From an uncultured Sterolibacterium sp. (GTDB lineage Bacteria > Pseudomonadota > Gammaproteobacteria > Burkholderiales > Rhodocyclaceae): a stretch of DNA of 64,000 nucleotides. The stretch covers positions 60,316 to 124,315 of the forward strand of contig CAILCO010000041.1 of the NCBI GenBank assembly GCA_903832735.1. The letters run 5' to 3'. A program made the translations under genes and the position numbers. The notes beneath the pieces were generated by a model. The model had not been told where the DNA came from, did not search any database, and saw only the letters and a program-made list of their open reading frames with translations. This document shows, piece after piece, positions 56,010-63,841 of the stretch; the first letter of the stretch is position 1, and every line of letters begins with the position of its first letter.

Positions 56010-56777
56010 TTATTCGGTCGCGGATGCGGCCGTGCGTTGATATTCTGACAGTCCCCGCAGCCTGCCATCGACCAGATGCGGCACGATGCCATAGACGTTT
56101 TTTTGCGCGGCAAAACGGATCTCGTCGGCCAGACCCCGCGCCAGCATCATCCGGCCGACCCGCGCCTGTCTCAGGCAGGTCTCGGCATCGATGCTATCGT
56201 GCAGAATCTCCGCGGCCAGCGCCGCATCGGAAAATTCGTGCTCGAGATTCGTTTCCCGGCCGGTCTTGCGGAACAGCGAGACCAGATAGCCGGCGCCGTA
56301 GAAATCCTCGAGATTGAAGTTGTCGGCGGAACCGGAACAGACGATCAGCACGGTGCTGCCCGGATGCCTCAGCGTTACCTGGCTGACCGCCGCCTCGCCG
56401 TTCTGCAGGGACGCAGCATAGGCGTGCTGGGCGCCCCTGGCTTTGCCGAGCGCGACGGTGCCGTTGGTGGTCGAGTAGATCAGCGTGCGCGCAACGAGAT
56501 TCTCGGCGAGCAGCGCCAGCGGCGTCGGATGGGCGAAGCCCTCAAGGGTCTCGGCATTGAGTTCGCCGGAAAGCACATAGGAGCCTGCCGGGTGTTTCTC
56601 CGCCTCGGCCAAGGCCGCCACCCCGTCCCGGGCCGGGATCACCTGCGTCGCGCCATGAGCCAGGGCGGCGACGATGCTCGACGTGGCGAAGAGAATGTCG
56701 AGGACGATGACGATTTTGTTTTCCAGACGCTCGCCGTCGAGTTCCTCCTTCTTCAGCAAGACATGGATCTTCGCCAT
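56010..56777 (-). CDS. ComB-family 2-phosphosulfolactate phosphatase-like protein
   Basis: A 255-aa member of the ComB family, which in archaea removes phosphate from 2-phosphosulfolactate in coenzyme M synthesis. Features: 'IVIVLDILFATSSIVAALAHGA' with the metal-binding Asp, 'VLSGELNAETLEGF', 'IYSTTNGTVALGKARGA' and 'VLIVCSGSADNFNLEDFYGAGYLV'. Bacterial ComB homologues have unproved roles. No ComA, ComC or ComDE is nearby, so coenzyme M synthesis is not indicated; hydrolysis of another phosphorylated 2-hydroxy acid is possible. It lies 12 bases ahead of a cytochrome gene. Confidence 0.82.
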   Translation of the reverse strand: MAKIHVLLKKEELDGERLENKIVIVLDILFATSSIVAALAHGATQVIPARDGVAALAEAEKHPAGSYVLSGELNAETLEGFAHPTPLALLAENLVARTLIYSTTNGTVALGKARGAQHAYAASLQNGEAAVSQVTLRHPGSTVLIVCSGSADNFNLEDFYGAGYLVSLFRKTGRETNLEHEFSDAALAAEILHDSIDAETCLRQARVGRMMLARGLADEIRFAAQKNVYGIVPHLVDGRLRGLSEYQRTAASATE

Positions 56778-56798
56778 GTCATGTCCCGACCGTGCCGC

Positions 56799-57590
56799 TC
56801 ATGGATGGCGCGGCGCGATCGCGGAAAAATCGGGGGCGCGCTTTTCCAGGAAAGCGGCAAAGATTTCCTTCGCCACGGGAGCCGCCACCAGTTCATTGAA
56901 ATGCAGCAGTTCCGCCTGCATGGTCTCGGCCACGAGGGGCGCCGAGGCGCTTTTCATCAGCGCCTTGGTGGCGGCGAGCGAGGCCTGCGGCAGGCTGGCA
57001 AGTTTGCGAGCGCGTGTCTCGGCGTAGGAAAGCAGATCCTGTGGCGCATGGATGGCATTGACCAGGCCGATTTCATGGGCCTGGTCGGCATCGAAGGGTT
57101 CGCCGAAAAAGAGCAGTTCGGCGGCGCGCTGATGGCCGGCGAAGCGCGGCAGGAGCAGGCTGGAGCCGGCTTCGGGACAGAGGCCGAGCGGCACGAAGGG
57201 CAACTGGAAGCGGGCATTGTTCGCGGCATAGACCAGATCGCAGTGCAGCAGCATGGTCGTGCCGATGCCAATAGCATTGCCGGCGACCGCGGCGACGAGG
57301 GGCTTGGCGAATGCGGCGATGGCATGCATGAAGCGCACGGCTTCGGAGGGCTCGTTGCTCTTGCGCGAGAGGAAATCCTGCAGGTCGTTGCCGGCGGTGA
57401 ACAGATCGTCCTGGCCACGCAGCAGGACGACGCGGACGGCATCGTTGTTACCGGCCTGATCCAGCGCGTCGGAGAGCGCCGCATACATGCCTTGGGTCAG
57501 GGAATTCTTTTTACCGCGCCGGCTGATCTCGATCCGCAGCACGCCGTCGGTCACTTCGCTCAGGATATGTTCGCTCATCTCTCGCACCAT
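56799..57590 (-). CDS. enoyl-CoA hydratase/isomerase family protein (crotonase)
   Basis: A 263-aa crotonase-fold protein: 'GVLRIEISRRGKKNSLTQGMYAALSDALDQ', oxyanion region 'AVAGNAIGIGTTMLLHCDLVYAANNARFQLPFVPLGLCPEAGSSLLLPRFAG'. It has Glu in 'LCPEAG' at one of the two usual acid positions while the first is Thr ('IGTTM'), so it may be an isomerase or other crotonase rather than a true hydratase. ATG 57590 has AGGG at 7 bases; 57578 is the next. It lies 21 bases before the ComB gene. Confidence 0.85.
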   Translation of the reverse strand: MVREMSEHILSEVTDGVLRIEISRRGKKNSLTQGMYAALSDALDQAGNNDAVRVVLLRGQDDLFTAGNDLQDFLSRKSNEPSEAVRFMHAIAAFAKPLVAAVAGNAIGIGTTMLLHCDLVYAANNARFQLPFVPLGLCPEAGSSLLLPRFAGHQRAAELLFFGEPFDADQAHEIGLVNAIHAPQDLLSYAETRARKLASLPQASLAATKALMKSASAPLVAETMQAELLHFNELVAAPVAKEIFAAFLEKRAPDFSAIAPRHP

Positions 57591-57688
57591 TCCGCTGCCC
57601 TGTCCGGACAACTTTGATCAAGGGACTGCAGCAGGGCGCGCAGTCAGGCGACGGCAGAATACGATAATTGCACCTGTGCGACAAGCGC

Positions 57689-58192
57689 CTATCGGGCTTC
57701 CAGCAAGGGCGTGACCAGGGATTCGAGCAGCGCGAGGTCGACCTTCGGTTCGCCGACCAAGCCGTTTTTGCGCAGGATGCCCTGCCGGTCGATGACGAAG
57801 GTCGAGGGCAGCCGCCAGATCCGGCCGAGTCCCTTGAAATTGGCGTCGGACTTCAGGGCCACCGGAAACGAATATTTCTGTGCGAGCTTGCGCACGGCCG
57901 CCGCGTCGTTCGGGTCATCCATGCTGATCGCCAGAACTTCCACGCCGCGCGCCCGGTACTTCTTGTAGTAGGCGTCGATCGCCGGCATTTCCTCGCGGCA
58001 AGGTTCGCACCAGGTCGCCCAGAAGTTGATGATCGTGACCTTGCCGCGATTTTCCGAAGTCCGCACCCTGGTCGCGCCGTCGAGCAGCTTCGCATCGACT
58101 TCGGGCGCGGCCTGGCCTACGGCCAGATCGGCGGCCAGGGCGGGGAATGAAAATGCCAGGCACAGCAGTAACGATAGTTTTCGCATCGCCAT
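57689..58192 (-). CDS. exported TlpA/ResA-like thioredoxin-fold protein
   Basis: A 167-aa periplasmic thiol-disulfide protein: signal peptide ending near 'FSFPALAADLAVG', redox motif WCEPC in 'TIINFWATWCEPCREEMPAIDAYYKKY', cis-proline in 'WRLPSTFVID'. ResA and TlpA types keep cytochrome c apoprotein cysteines reduced for haem attachment or serve copper sites. Its place in an operon with two cytochrome c genes fits such a role. It starts 12 bases after the aldehyde dehydrogenase stop; ATG 58186 is an alternative with better ribosome-site spacing. Confidence 0.88.
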   Translation of the reverse strand: MAMRKLSLLLCLAFSFPALAADLAVGQAAPEVDAKLLDGATRVRTSENRGKVTIINFWATWCEPCREEMPAIDAYYKKYRARGVEVLAISMDDPNDAAAVRKLAQKYSFPVALKSDANFKGLGRIWRLPSTFVIDRQGILRKNGLVGEPKVDLALLESLVTPLLEAR

Positions 58193-58204
58193 TATTCCTT
58201 TGGT

Positions 58205-59641
58205 TCAGCCGGCCTTCGCCGGCTTCAACTGCAGCGCCTTGTACTCGAGGAATTCCTCCAGGCCGTATTTGCCCAGTTCGCGCCCGTTGCCCGACTGCTT
58301 GTAGCCGCCGAAGGGCGCCTGGATGTTGAAGGCGCCGCCGTTGATGTCGACCTGGCCGGTGCGCAATTGCCGCGCCACTTTCACGGCATGCGCGTCGCTT
58401 CCCGACCAGACCGCGCCGGCGAGACCGTAGAGCGTGCCGTTGGCAATGGCTATGGCTTCTTCCTCGTCGCGGTAGGTGATGATGGCGAGCACCGGGCCGA
58501 AGATTTCCTCCTGGGCGATGGTGCTTCCGGGCGCTACGCGGCCGAATATCGTCGGTTTGACGTAATAGCCTAGGGCCAGTCCTTCAGGCGCCTCAGCGCC
58601 CCCGTAGAGGCATTCTGCGCCCTCCTGGATGCCCATGTTGATGTACTCGCGCACCTTCTCCCTCTGTGCCGCCGAGGCCAGGGGGCCGAGACGGGTCGTG
58701 TCGCTCATCGGATCGCCGAGCGTGAAGGCTTGAGCCGCCGCAACGGCCAGTTGCGCCGCTTCGGCATAGCGCGATTCGGGCACCAGCATCCGGGTGTGCG
58801 CGGTGCAGGTCTGGCCGCTGTTGAGGAAACAGGCATTGACCGTGCCCTTCACGGCGCTGGCGAAGTCGGCGTCGTCGAGGATCACGGCTGCGGACTTGCC
58901 GCCCAGTTCCAGCGAGACGCGCTTGACCGACTGGGCCGCCAGTTCGGAGACGCGTTTGCCGGCGCGGGTCGAGCCGGTGAATGAAACCATGTCCACCTCG
59001 GGGTGGCGCACCAGCGCCTCGCCCACCGCCGCACCGAAGCCGGTGACCAGATTGAAAACGCCGGCCGGCAGGCCGGCGGCGGCGATCACTTCGGCCAGGA
59101 TGAAGGCATTGAGCGGCGCCACTTCCGAGGGCTTGAGCACCACGGTGCAGCCCGCTGCCAGGGCCGGCGCGACCTTCGCGGCGATCTGGTGCAGCGGATA
59201 GTTCCAGGGCGTGATCAGTGCGGCGACGCCGATGGCTTCGCGCAGGACCAGCGAATGGCCGACCTGTTCCTCGAACTTGAAGGCACCGGTCATCTTGGCA
59301 TAGAGGCCGAAGATCGCGATCGGCGAGCCGGCCTGGATGCGCGTCGACAGCTTCAGCGGCATGCCGACTTCGCCGGTGATGGTGCGGGCGATCTCGTCCA
59401 TGCGTGCCATCAGACCTTCCTGGATCTTCGCCAGGAAAGCCGCGCGCTCATCCGGCGTGGTCCGGCTCCAGGCGGGGTGAGCGCTGCGCGCCGCCGCGAC
59501 GGCGGCTTCGACATCGGCCTCGGTTCCCTCTGGAATATGCCCGATCACAGCCTCGGTGGCGGGGTTGATTACCGCTATGGTCTGCCTGCCGGCAGGGGTC
59601 AGCCATTGGCCGTTGATGTAGAGCTGGTCGTGGTTTTGCAT
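58205..59641 (-). CDS. aldehyde dehydrogenase, NAD(P)-dependent
   Basis: A 478-aa ALDH superfamily enzyme: '[33 protein letters not shown]' for cofactor binding, general base Glu in '[18 protein letters not shown]', the nucleophile in '[15 protein letters not shown]', and '[13 protein letters not shown]' at the C-terminus. It is cytoplasmic and oxidises an unidentified aldehyde to the acid. It is the first gene of the minus-strand run ending in the ThDP enzyme and cytochromes, so it may use an aldehyde made by that enzyme. A weak ribosome site precedes it. Confidence 0.92.
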   Translation of the reverse strand: MQNHDQLYINGQWLTPAGRQTIAVINPATEAVIGHIPEGTEADVEAAVAAARSAHPAWSRTTPDERAAFLAKIQEGLMARMDEIARTITGEVGMPLKLSTRIQAGSPIAIFGLYAKMTGAFKFEEQVGHSLVLREAIGVAALITPWNYPLHQIAAKVAPALAAGCTVVLKPSEVAPLNAFILAEVIAAAGLPAGVFNLVTGFGAAVGEALVRHPEVDMVSFTGSTRAGKRVSELAAQSVKRVSLELGGKSAAVILDDADFASAVKGTVNACFLNSGQTCTAHTRMLVPESRYAEAAQLAVAAAQAFTLGDPMSDTTRLGPLASAAQREKVREYINMGIQEGAECLYGGAEAPEGLALGYYVKPTIFGRVAPGSTIAQEEIFGPVLAIITYRDEEEAIAIANGTLYGLAGAVWSGSDAHAVKVARQLRTGQVDINGGAFNIQAPFGGYKQSGNGRELGKYGLEEFLEYKALQLKPAKAG

Positions 59642-59785
59642 GAAGGTCTCGCTTGAGTTGGGGGCGTCACAGGATCTTGGGCGCCATCATACCGCGCCTG
59701 CCCTGTCGTCACCATCGGGCGCGACATAGGACGCATCCGGCGAGTTTCCGGACAGCAATCGATTAACGCGCGATCAACTCGCGCT

Positions 59786-59815
59786 TGACCTTCGAGATAT
59801 CCATAAAGCATAATT
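59786..59815 (+). promoter_or_regulatory. strong sigma70-type promoter for the M6 protease cassette
   Basis: TTGACC (59786-59791, 5/6) and CATAAT (59810-59815, 5/6) are 18 bases apart; transcription would start near 59822. The leader carries a 9-base direct repeat and ends in a very strong ribosome site AAGGAGGAG before the ATG at 59899. The gap 59642-59898 also must contain the promoter of the divergent aldehyde dehydrogenase operon, which I could not place. Confidence 0.7.
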
Positions 59816-59826
59816 CTGCCGGGATT

Positions 59827-59846
59827 TACGCATGCCATACGCATGC
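59827..59846. repeat. two TACGCATGC direct repeats (11-bp period) in the leader
   Basis: TACGCATGC at 59827-59835 and again at 59838-59846, each holding the palindrome GCATGC, so the pair can also fold as a short hairpin. They sit 5 to 25 bases after the predicted start of transcription, one helical turn apart, which is where a repressor would bind. Confidence 0.55.
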
Positions 59847-59898
59847 AGTGGCGGTGCTCCACGTACGGAGAACCTTTTAATCAAAGAAGGAGGAGAAC

Positions 59899-61737
59899 AT
59901 GTCATACCGGCAAGATGTGCTGCAGGAAATGGCGCGGATCTACGCAGCCGCGCGGGAAACCCATGATGGCCACCGTTGCATGGTGGCTCCCCATCCGGAT
60001 CTGGCGAAGCAGTTGAAGGCGCAACTGGACACCATGAAGGCGGCGGCGCCCGAATTCGCCCATATGATGAGACTCAGGGCGCCCAGCGCCGCGGGGATGA
60101 ACGACGGCCTGATCTATCCGGGCGACATGTTCCCGCTCGGAACACCCGTCCGCGTGGTCAGGAGCGCCGCGGCGGACCGCGCGCCGATGACCGGAACCCT
60201 TAAGGTGGCAGTGATACTGGCGCAGTTTTCCGACAAGACCATGAGCAACACCAAGGCGCATTTCGAAGATCTGTTCTTCTCGCTCGGCAAACTGCCTCAC
60301 GGCAGTGTCAGGGAATACTACCGTGACGTGACCCACGGACTCGTCGATATCGTCGGCCAGGTGGCCGGCCCGTATACCCTGCCCAAGACACTCAGCGAGT
60401 ATGCCCACGGTGCTTCCGGCATGGGCGGCACGCTGCCCAATGCGCGCACCATGGCCTATGACGCGGCAGTGGCCGCGAATCCGTCGGTGGACTTTTCCCA
60501 GTACGACAACGATCACGACGGCTTCGTCGACGCCTATATCGTCATCCATGCCGGGACCGGCGCGGAGGTGTCGGGCAGTTCGAACGACATCTGGTCGCAC
60601 AAGTGGAACCTCACAGGCGGCGCTTACACCGCCGATGGCAGCACCAAGATCTACAGCTATCTGACGGTCCCCGAGGATTCCCGCATCGGCGTCTGCTGCC
60701 ATGAACTGGGGCACCTGCTGTTCGGTCTGCCCGATCTTTACGACACCGACTATTCCAGTTCCGGTGTCGGCAACTGGTGCCTGATGGCGGGCGGCAGCTG
60801 GAACGGCGGCGGCGATATTCCCTCGCATCCGTCCGCCTGGTGCAAGGCCAACCAGGGCTGGGCCAGCGCGGTCAATGTCACGGCCAATGGCAACCTGTCG
60901 ATCGCCGACGTCAAGGACAACCACACCCTCTATCGCCTGTGGAAGGATGGCGCCGGCGGCAACGAATATTTCCTTATGGAGAACCGGCAGAGGAAGGGCT
61001 ACGACGCGGACCTGCCCGGTGACGGGCTGCTGATCTGGCATGTCGACGAGTCCATCGCCGCCAACAGCGACGAGAACCATCCCAAGGTTGCCTTGGTCCA
61101 GGCCGACAACAAACGCGATCTGGAACTGGGCCACAACCGCGGCGACGCCGGCGATCCCTTCCCCGGTTCCGGCAGCAACAACAAGTTCGACAATGCCTCG
61201 ACGCCGAATTCCCAGAGCTACGGGCGGATCAATACCTGCGTCTCGGTCTCCAACATCTCCGCTTCAGCGGCGGTCATGACCGCCACCGTGGCGGTGAAAT
61301 GCGTGATGAAGATCAAGGAGATCACCGACCGCAAGAATGTCCTCAAGGAAGTCAGGAAGGAAGTCGTCAAGGAAATCGAGAAGAGCGTGCGCAAGGAAGT
61401 GGAGAAACCGCTGACCGACAAATCCGCCGCCCTGGACAAGGGCCACGACAAGTACGTCGACGCCAAGCTCGCCGACCGGCCGGGCGGCGGCTTAGGTGGC
61501 AACTTAGGTGGCGGCCTCGGCGGCGCGCCGGACTGGGCCGGCACCGTGGAAGCCCGCCTCGCGGCGCTGGAAGCGGTCGCCAACGGCGTCGCTGCCCAGC
61601 CCTACATCGATGCCAGCCTGCGGCCGGACCTGAGGGATAGTGCGCTGGCCAACGAGGAAGATGCCAAATGCGCAGAGGAAGCGCTGCACCGTTCCGCGGC
61701 CGGCGCCAAGCGTTTGTATGACGCCGCGCCGGGTTGA
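59899..61737 (+). CDS. M6-type (immune inhibitor A-like) metalloprotease without signal peptide
   Basis: A 612-aa zinc metallopeptidase. The active site HELGH is at 268-272 ('GVCCHELGHLLFGLPDLYDTD'), preceded by an M6-like domain ('KVAVILAQFSDK', 'HGSVREYYRDVTHGLVDIVGQV') and an EF-hand-like DNDHDGFVD (203-211) that may bind calcium; 'GNWCLMAGGSWNGGG' and 'LPGDGLLIWHVDE' follow the family. No signal peptide is seen. After about residue 470 comes a Lys/Glu-rich coiled coil, a glycine linker (LGGNLGGGLGG) and an Ala/Glu-rich tail ending in GAKRLYDAAPG. The promoter and ribosome site are strong. It leads a cassette with an ATP-grasp gene; the unusual tail may be its substrate. Confidence 0.88.
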   Translation: MSYRQDVLQEMARIYAAARETHDGHRCMVAPHPDLAKQLKAQLDTMKAAAPEFAHMMRLRAPSAAGMNDGLIYPGDMFPLGTPVRVVRSAAADRAPMTGTLKVAVILAQFSDKTMSNTKAHFEDLFFSLGKLPHGSVREYYRDVTHGLVDIVGQVAGPYTLPKTLSEYAHGASGMGGTLPNARTMAYDAAVAANPSVDFSQYDNDHDGFVDAYIVIHAGTGAEVSGSSNDIWSHKWNLTGGAYTADGSTKIYSYLTVPEDSRIGVCCHELGHLLFGLPDLYDTDYSSSGVGNWCLMAGGSWNGGGDIPSHPSAWCKANQGWASAVNVTANGNLSIADVKDNHTLYRLWKDGAGGNEYFLMENRQRKGYDADLPGDGLLIWHVDESIAANSDENHPKVALVQADNKRDLELGHNRGDAGDPFPGSGSNNKFDNASTPNSQSYGRINTCVSVSNISASAAVMTATVAVKCVMKIKEITDRKNVLKEVRKEVVKEIEKSVRKEVEKPLTDKSAALDKGHDKYVDAKLADRPGGGLGGNLGGGLGGAPDWAGTVEARLAALEAVANGVAAQPYIDASLRPDLRDSALANEEDAKCAEEALHRSAAGAKRLYDAAPG

Positions 61738-61764
61738 TCAGAAAGAATATTTCTGACCCCCATC

Positions 61765-62568
61765 GTGACCATCGCGCACGCCGGCGACCAGTTGGCGGCG
61801 CGCGTTCATACGCTGCTCCAGCGGCGCTCCGGCGCCGCTGTTCATCGTCTGGTCGCGGTGGAAGATCTGACCCTGGCCCGCGAATGGCATCACGTCTTGC
61901 GCGAAGCGGGTACCACTTCGCGTGTGCAACTGGCATCCGGCCTCACCTTGGACGAGGATCAGCCGTTTCTGATTTTCAACCGGATCCGGCAGGTCAGCCT
62001 GCCTCATTTTGCGGCAGCCGACGAATACGATCGCGCCTATGCCTGGTCGGAAATGCACGCCCTGCTGCTCAGCTGGCTCCACAGCCTGGGCAGCCGGGTG
62101 ATCAATCCGCCGTCGCCGCTGGGCCTTGCCGGCCGCGAGTACAGCCGCATCGAGGCGCTCGCAGCCGCCGCTCGTGCCGGTCTCGAGGTGGCGCACTACG
62201 GCTTCAGCACGGACCCGCGCTGCCATCCGTGCACAGGCGCGTACCAGTTGCGGCAGTCAACTTTCTCCATGATCAGTTCCGACTGCGCGCTCGGCGATGA
62301 AGTCCCGGTCACCGTCGCCGGACGCTACCGTACCCGTCCCGACTTGGCCCTCGACGGAATGGCCCTGACCCGATTGCAGTCCGAAGGCAGCCATCCGCTG
62401 ATGGAACTGCGCCTCGCTGCCGATTCCGCCGGCGTCTGGAAGCTATGCCATCTCAGCGCGTTTCCGGAACACGCGGACTGGGCTGCGGCCGGAGTCGTCG
62501 CCGACTACCTCGGCGAATTGGCCAACGATACAGCCGACGAGTTAGCCAAAATCGGGGCGGCATCGTGA
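61765..62568 (+). CDS. hypothetical protein, partner of an ATP-grasp enzyme
   Basis: A 267-aa protein starting at a GTG with no clear ribosome site. I do not recognise a named family. The stretch 'LDEDQPFLIFNRIRQVSLPHF', then 'YAWSEMHALLLSWLHSLGSRVINPPSPLGLAGREYSR', recalls the N-terminal pre-ATP-grasp part of ligases such as RimK/MvdD types, but the ATP-binding core is missing. A CxxC (CHPC) lies near residue 155. Its stop overlaps the ATP-grasp start (GTGA), so the two are probably subunits or act in sequence. Confidence 0.72.
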   Translation: MTIAHAGDQLAARVHTLLQRRSGAAVHRLVAVEDLTLAREWHHVLREAGTTSRVQLASGLTLDEDQPFLIFNRIRQVSLPHFAAADEYDRAYAWSEMHALLLSWLHSLGSRVINPPSPLGLAGREYSRIEALAAAARAGLEVAHYGFSTDPRCHPCTGAYQLRQSTFSMISSDCALGDEVPVTVAGRYRTRPDLALDGMALTRLQSEGSHPLMELRLAADSAGVWKLCHLSAFPEHADWAAAGVVADYLGELANDTADELAKIGAAS

Positions 62569-63521
62569 TCCTGCTCTGGGGCGTGCCGACGGAGAGCCCG
62601 ATGGCGCTCGTGGCGGAAGCAGCCGAGCGCTTGGCTGTGCCGTACACCTTGTTGTCGCAGCGAGAAGCCGCGCATACCGGTTTGCGCTATTCATTTGACG
62701 GGAAATCCTTGCAGGGCGAACTGGAAATTCGCGGACGTCGCTTTGATTTCGGCGAAATCGACGGACTCTATCTGCGCTGCATGGAACCGGCCCTGCTCCC
62801 GGAAAATCGCCAGTTGGCGGGCGCAGGCATGGATGAAACGGGAGCCCGCGCCCGGTCGTTGGGCTTTCACGCCGCCCTCTTTGAACTCATCGAACTTGTC
62901 GAATTGGGCGGACTTCTTCCCTGGCGGGTCATGAACCGCAGCGCGGCGATGGCCTCGAACTTGTCCAAGCCTTATCAGATGCAGCGCATCATGGAATCCG
63001 GGCTGCGCGTACCGGAGACGCTGGTCAGCAATTCCCCCGAGGCGGTGCGGCGCTTCCTGGCCAGCAGGCGCCGTCTGATCTACAAATCGATCAGTTCCGT
63101 GCGCTCCATCGTGCAGGAACTTGCGGGGCCTCGAGTCGGCGAGCTCGAGCGGATCCGCGCGCTGCCGGTGCAGTTCCAGGAATTGCTGGTCGGCACCGAG
63201 ATACGCGTGCATGTCGCGGGCGAGGAAATCTTCGCCGCGGAAATCAGCACGACTGCGCTGGACTATCGCTACGCCGGCCGGGATGGTCAGGCGGTGGCGA
63301 TGCAAGCCTGCGAACTGCCCGGGCCGGTGCGGGAACAGTGCTTCCAGTTGTCGCGGTCGCTGCAACTGCCCTTGTGCGGCATCGATCTGAAACGCACGCC
63401 GGAAGGCAGCCACTACTGTTTCGAGGTCAATCCGTCTCCGGGTTACAGCTATTTTCAGGAAAACACCGGACAGGATATAGCCGGTGGTATCGTGCGCTAT
63501 CTGGCCGGTCTTCAGACATGA
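62565..63521 (+). CDS. ATP-grasp ligase, RimK/MvdD-like
   Basis: A 318-aa ATP-grasp protein, probably forming amide or ester bonds with ATP. N-terminal part with 'IVILLWGVPTESPMALVAEAAE' and 'IDGLYLRCMEP'; the middle 'MASNLSKPYQMQRIMESGLRVPETLVSNSPEAVRRFL' and 'LIYKSISSVRSIVQE' (ATP-binding lysine), then 'VQFQELLVGTEIRVHVAGEEIFAAEI', and the metal-binding Glu287/Asn289 in 'YCFEVNPSPGYSYFQENTGQDIAGGIVRYL'. This tail matches ligases of microviridin-type peptides. Starts with GTG overlapping the gene before and overlaps the next by ATGA. Confidence 0.85.
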   Translation: MILLWGVPTESPMALVAEAAERLAVPYTLLSQREAAHTGLRYSFDGKSLQGELEIRGRRFDFGEIDGLYLRCMEPALLPENRQLAGAGMDETGARARSLGFHAALFELIELVELGGLLPWRVMNRSAAMASNLSKPYQMQRIMESGLRVPETLVSNSPEAVRRFLASRRRLIYKSISSVRSIVQELAGPRVGELERIRALPVQFQELLVGTEIRVHVAGEEIFAAEISTTALDYRYAGRDGQAVAMQACELPGPVREQCFQLSRSLQLPLCGIDLKRTPEGSHYCFEVNPSPGYSYFQENTGQDIAGGIVRYLAGLQT

Positions 63522-63841
63522 GCTTAACGGGAGTCATCATGATGGTTGCCATTGCCCCCAACTGGGCCGATGTGGAAGGCCGGGTCGCAGCCGTGGCGAG
63601 CGCGGACGAGCGACCGGGCTTCGTCCGCGTCGGCTTCGATCTGACGGCGGCGCGCGAAGTGGCCGGCTTCATCACCATGGTCAAGCCGGAAGACTCGAGC
63701 ATCGAGATCTTTTTTCCCGAAGACCTGGCCCGCGAACTGGGACTCGCGCCCGGCCAGCGCTACGCCTTGCGCGTGCGCCGGGGCGGACCGGAAAAGCTGT
63801 TCTTCATCCATCGCGAAGAGCTGCGGCGCCTCGATCCTTGA
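63518..63841 (+). CDS. small hypothetical protein, last gene of the ATP-grasp cassette
   Basis: A 107-aa protein with no family I know. The sequence 'WADVEGRVAAVASADERPGFVRVGFDLTAAREVAGFITMVKP', then 'FFPEDLARELGLAPGQRYALRVRRGGPEKLFFIHREEL', reads as a compact soluble beta domain, perhaps OB-like. It overlaps the ATP-grasp stop by ATGA. An ATG at 63539, with GGGAG in front, would shorten it by 7 residues. It could be a scaffold or specificity factor for the ligase. Confidence 0.65.
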   Translation: MSLTGVIMMVAIAPNWADVEGRVAAVASADERPGFVRVGFDLTAAREVAGFITMVKPEDSSIEIFFPEDLARELGLAPGQRYALRVRRGGPEKLFFIHREELRRLDP

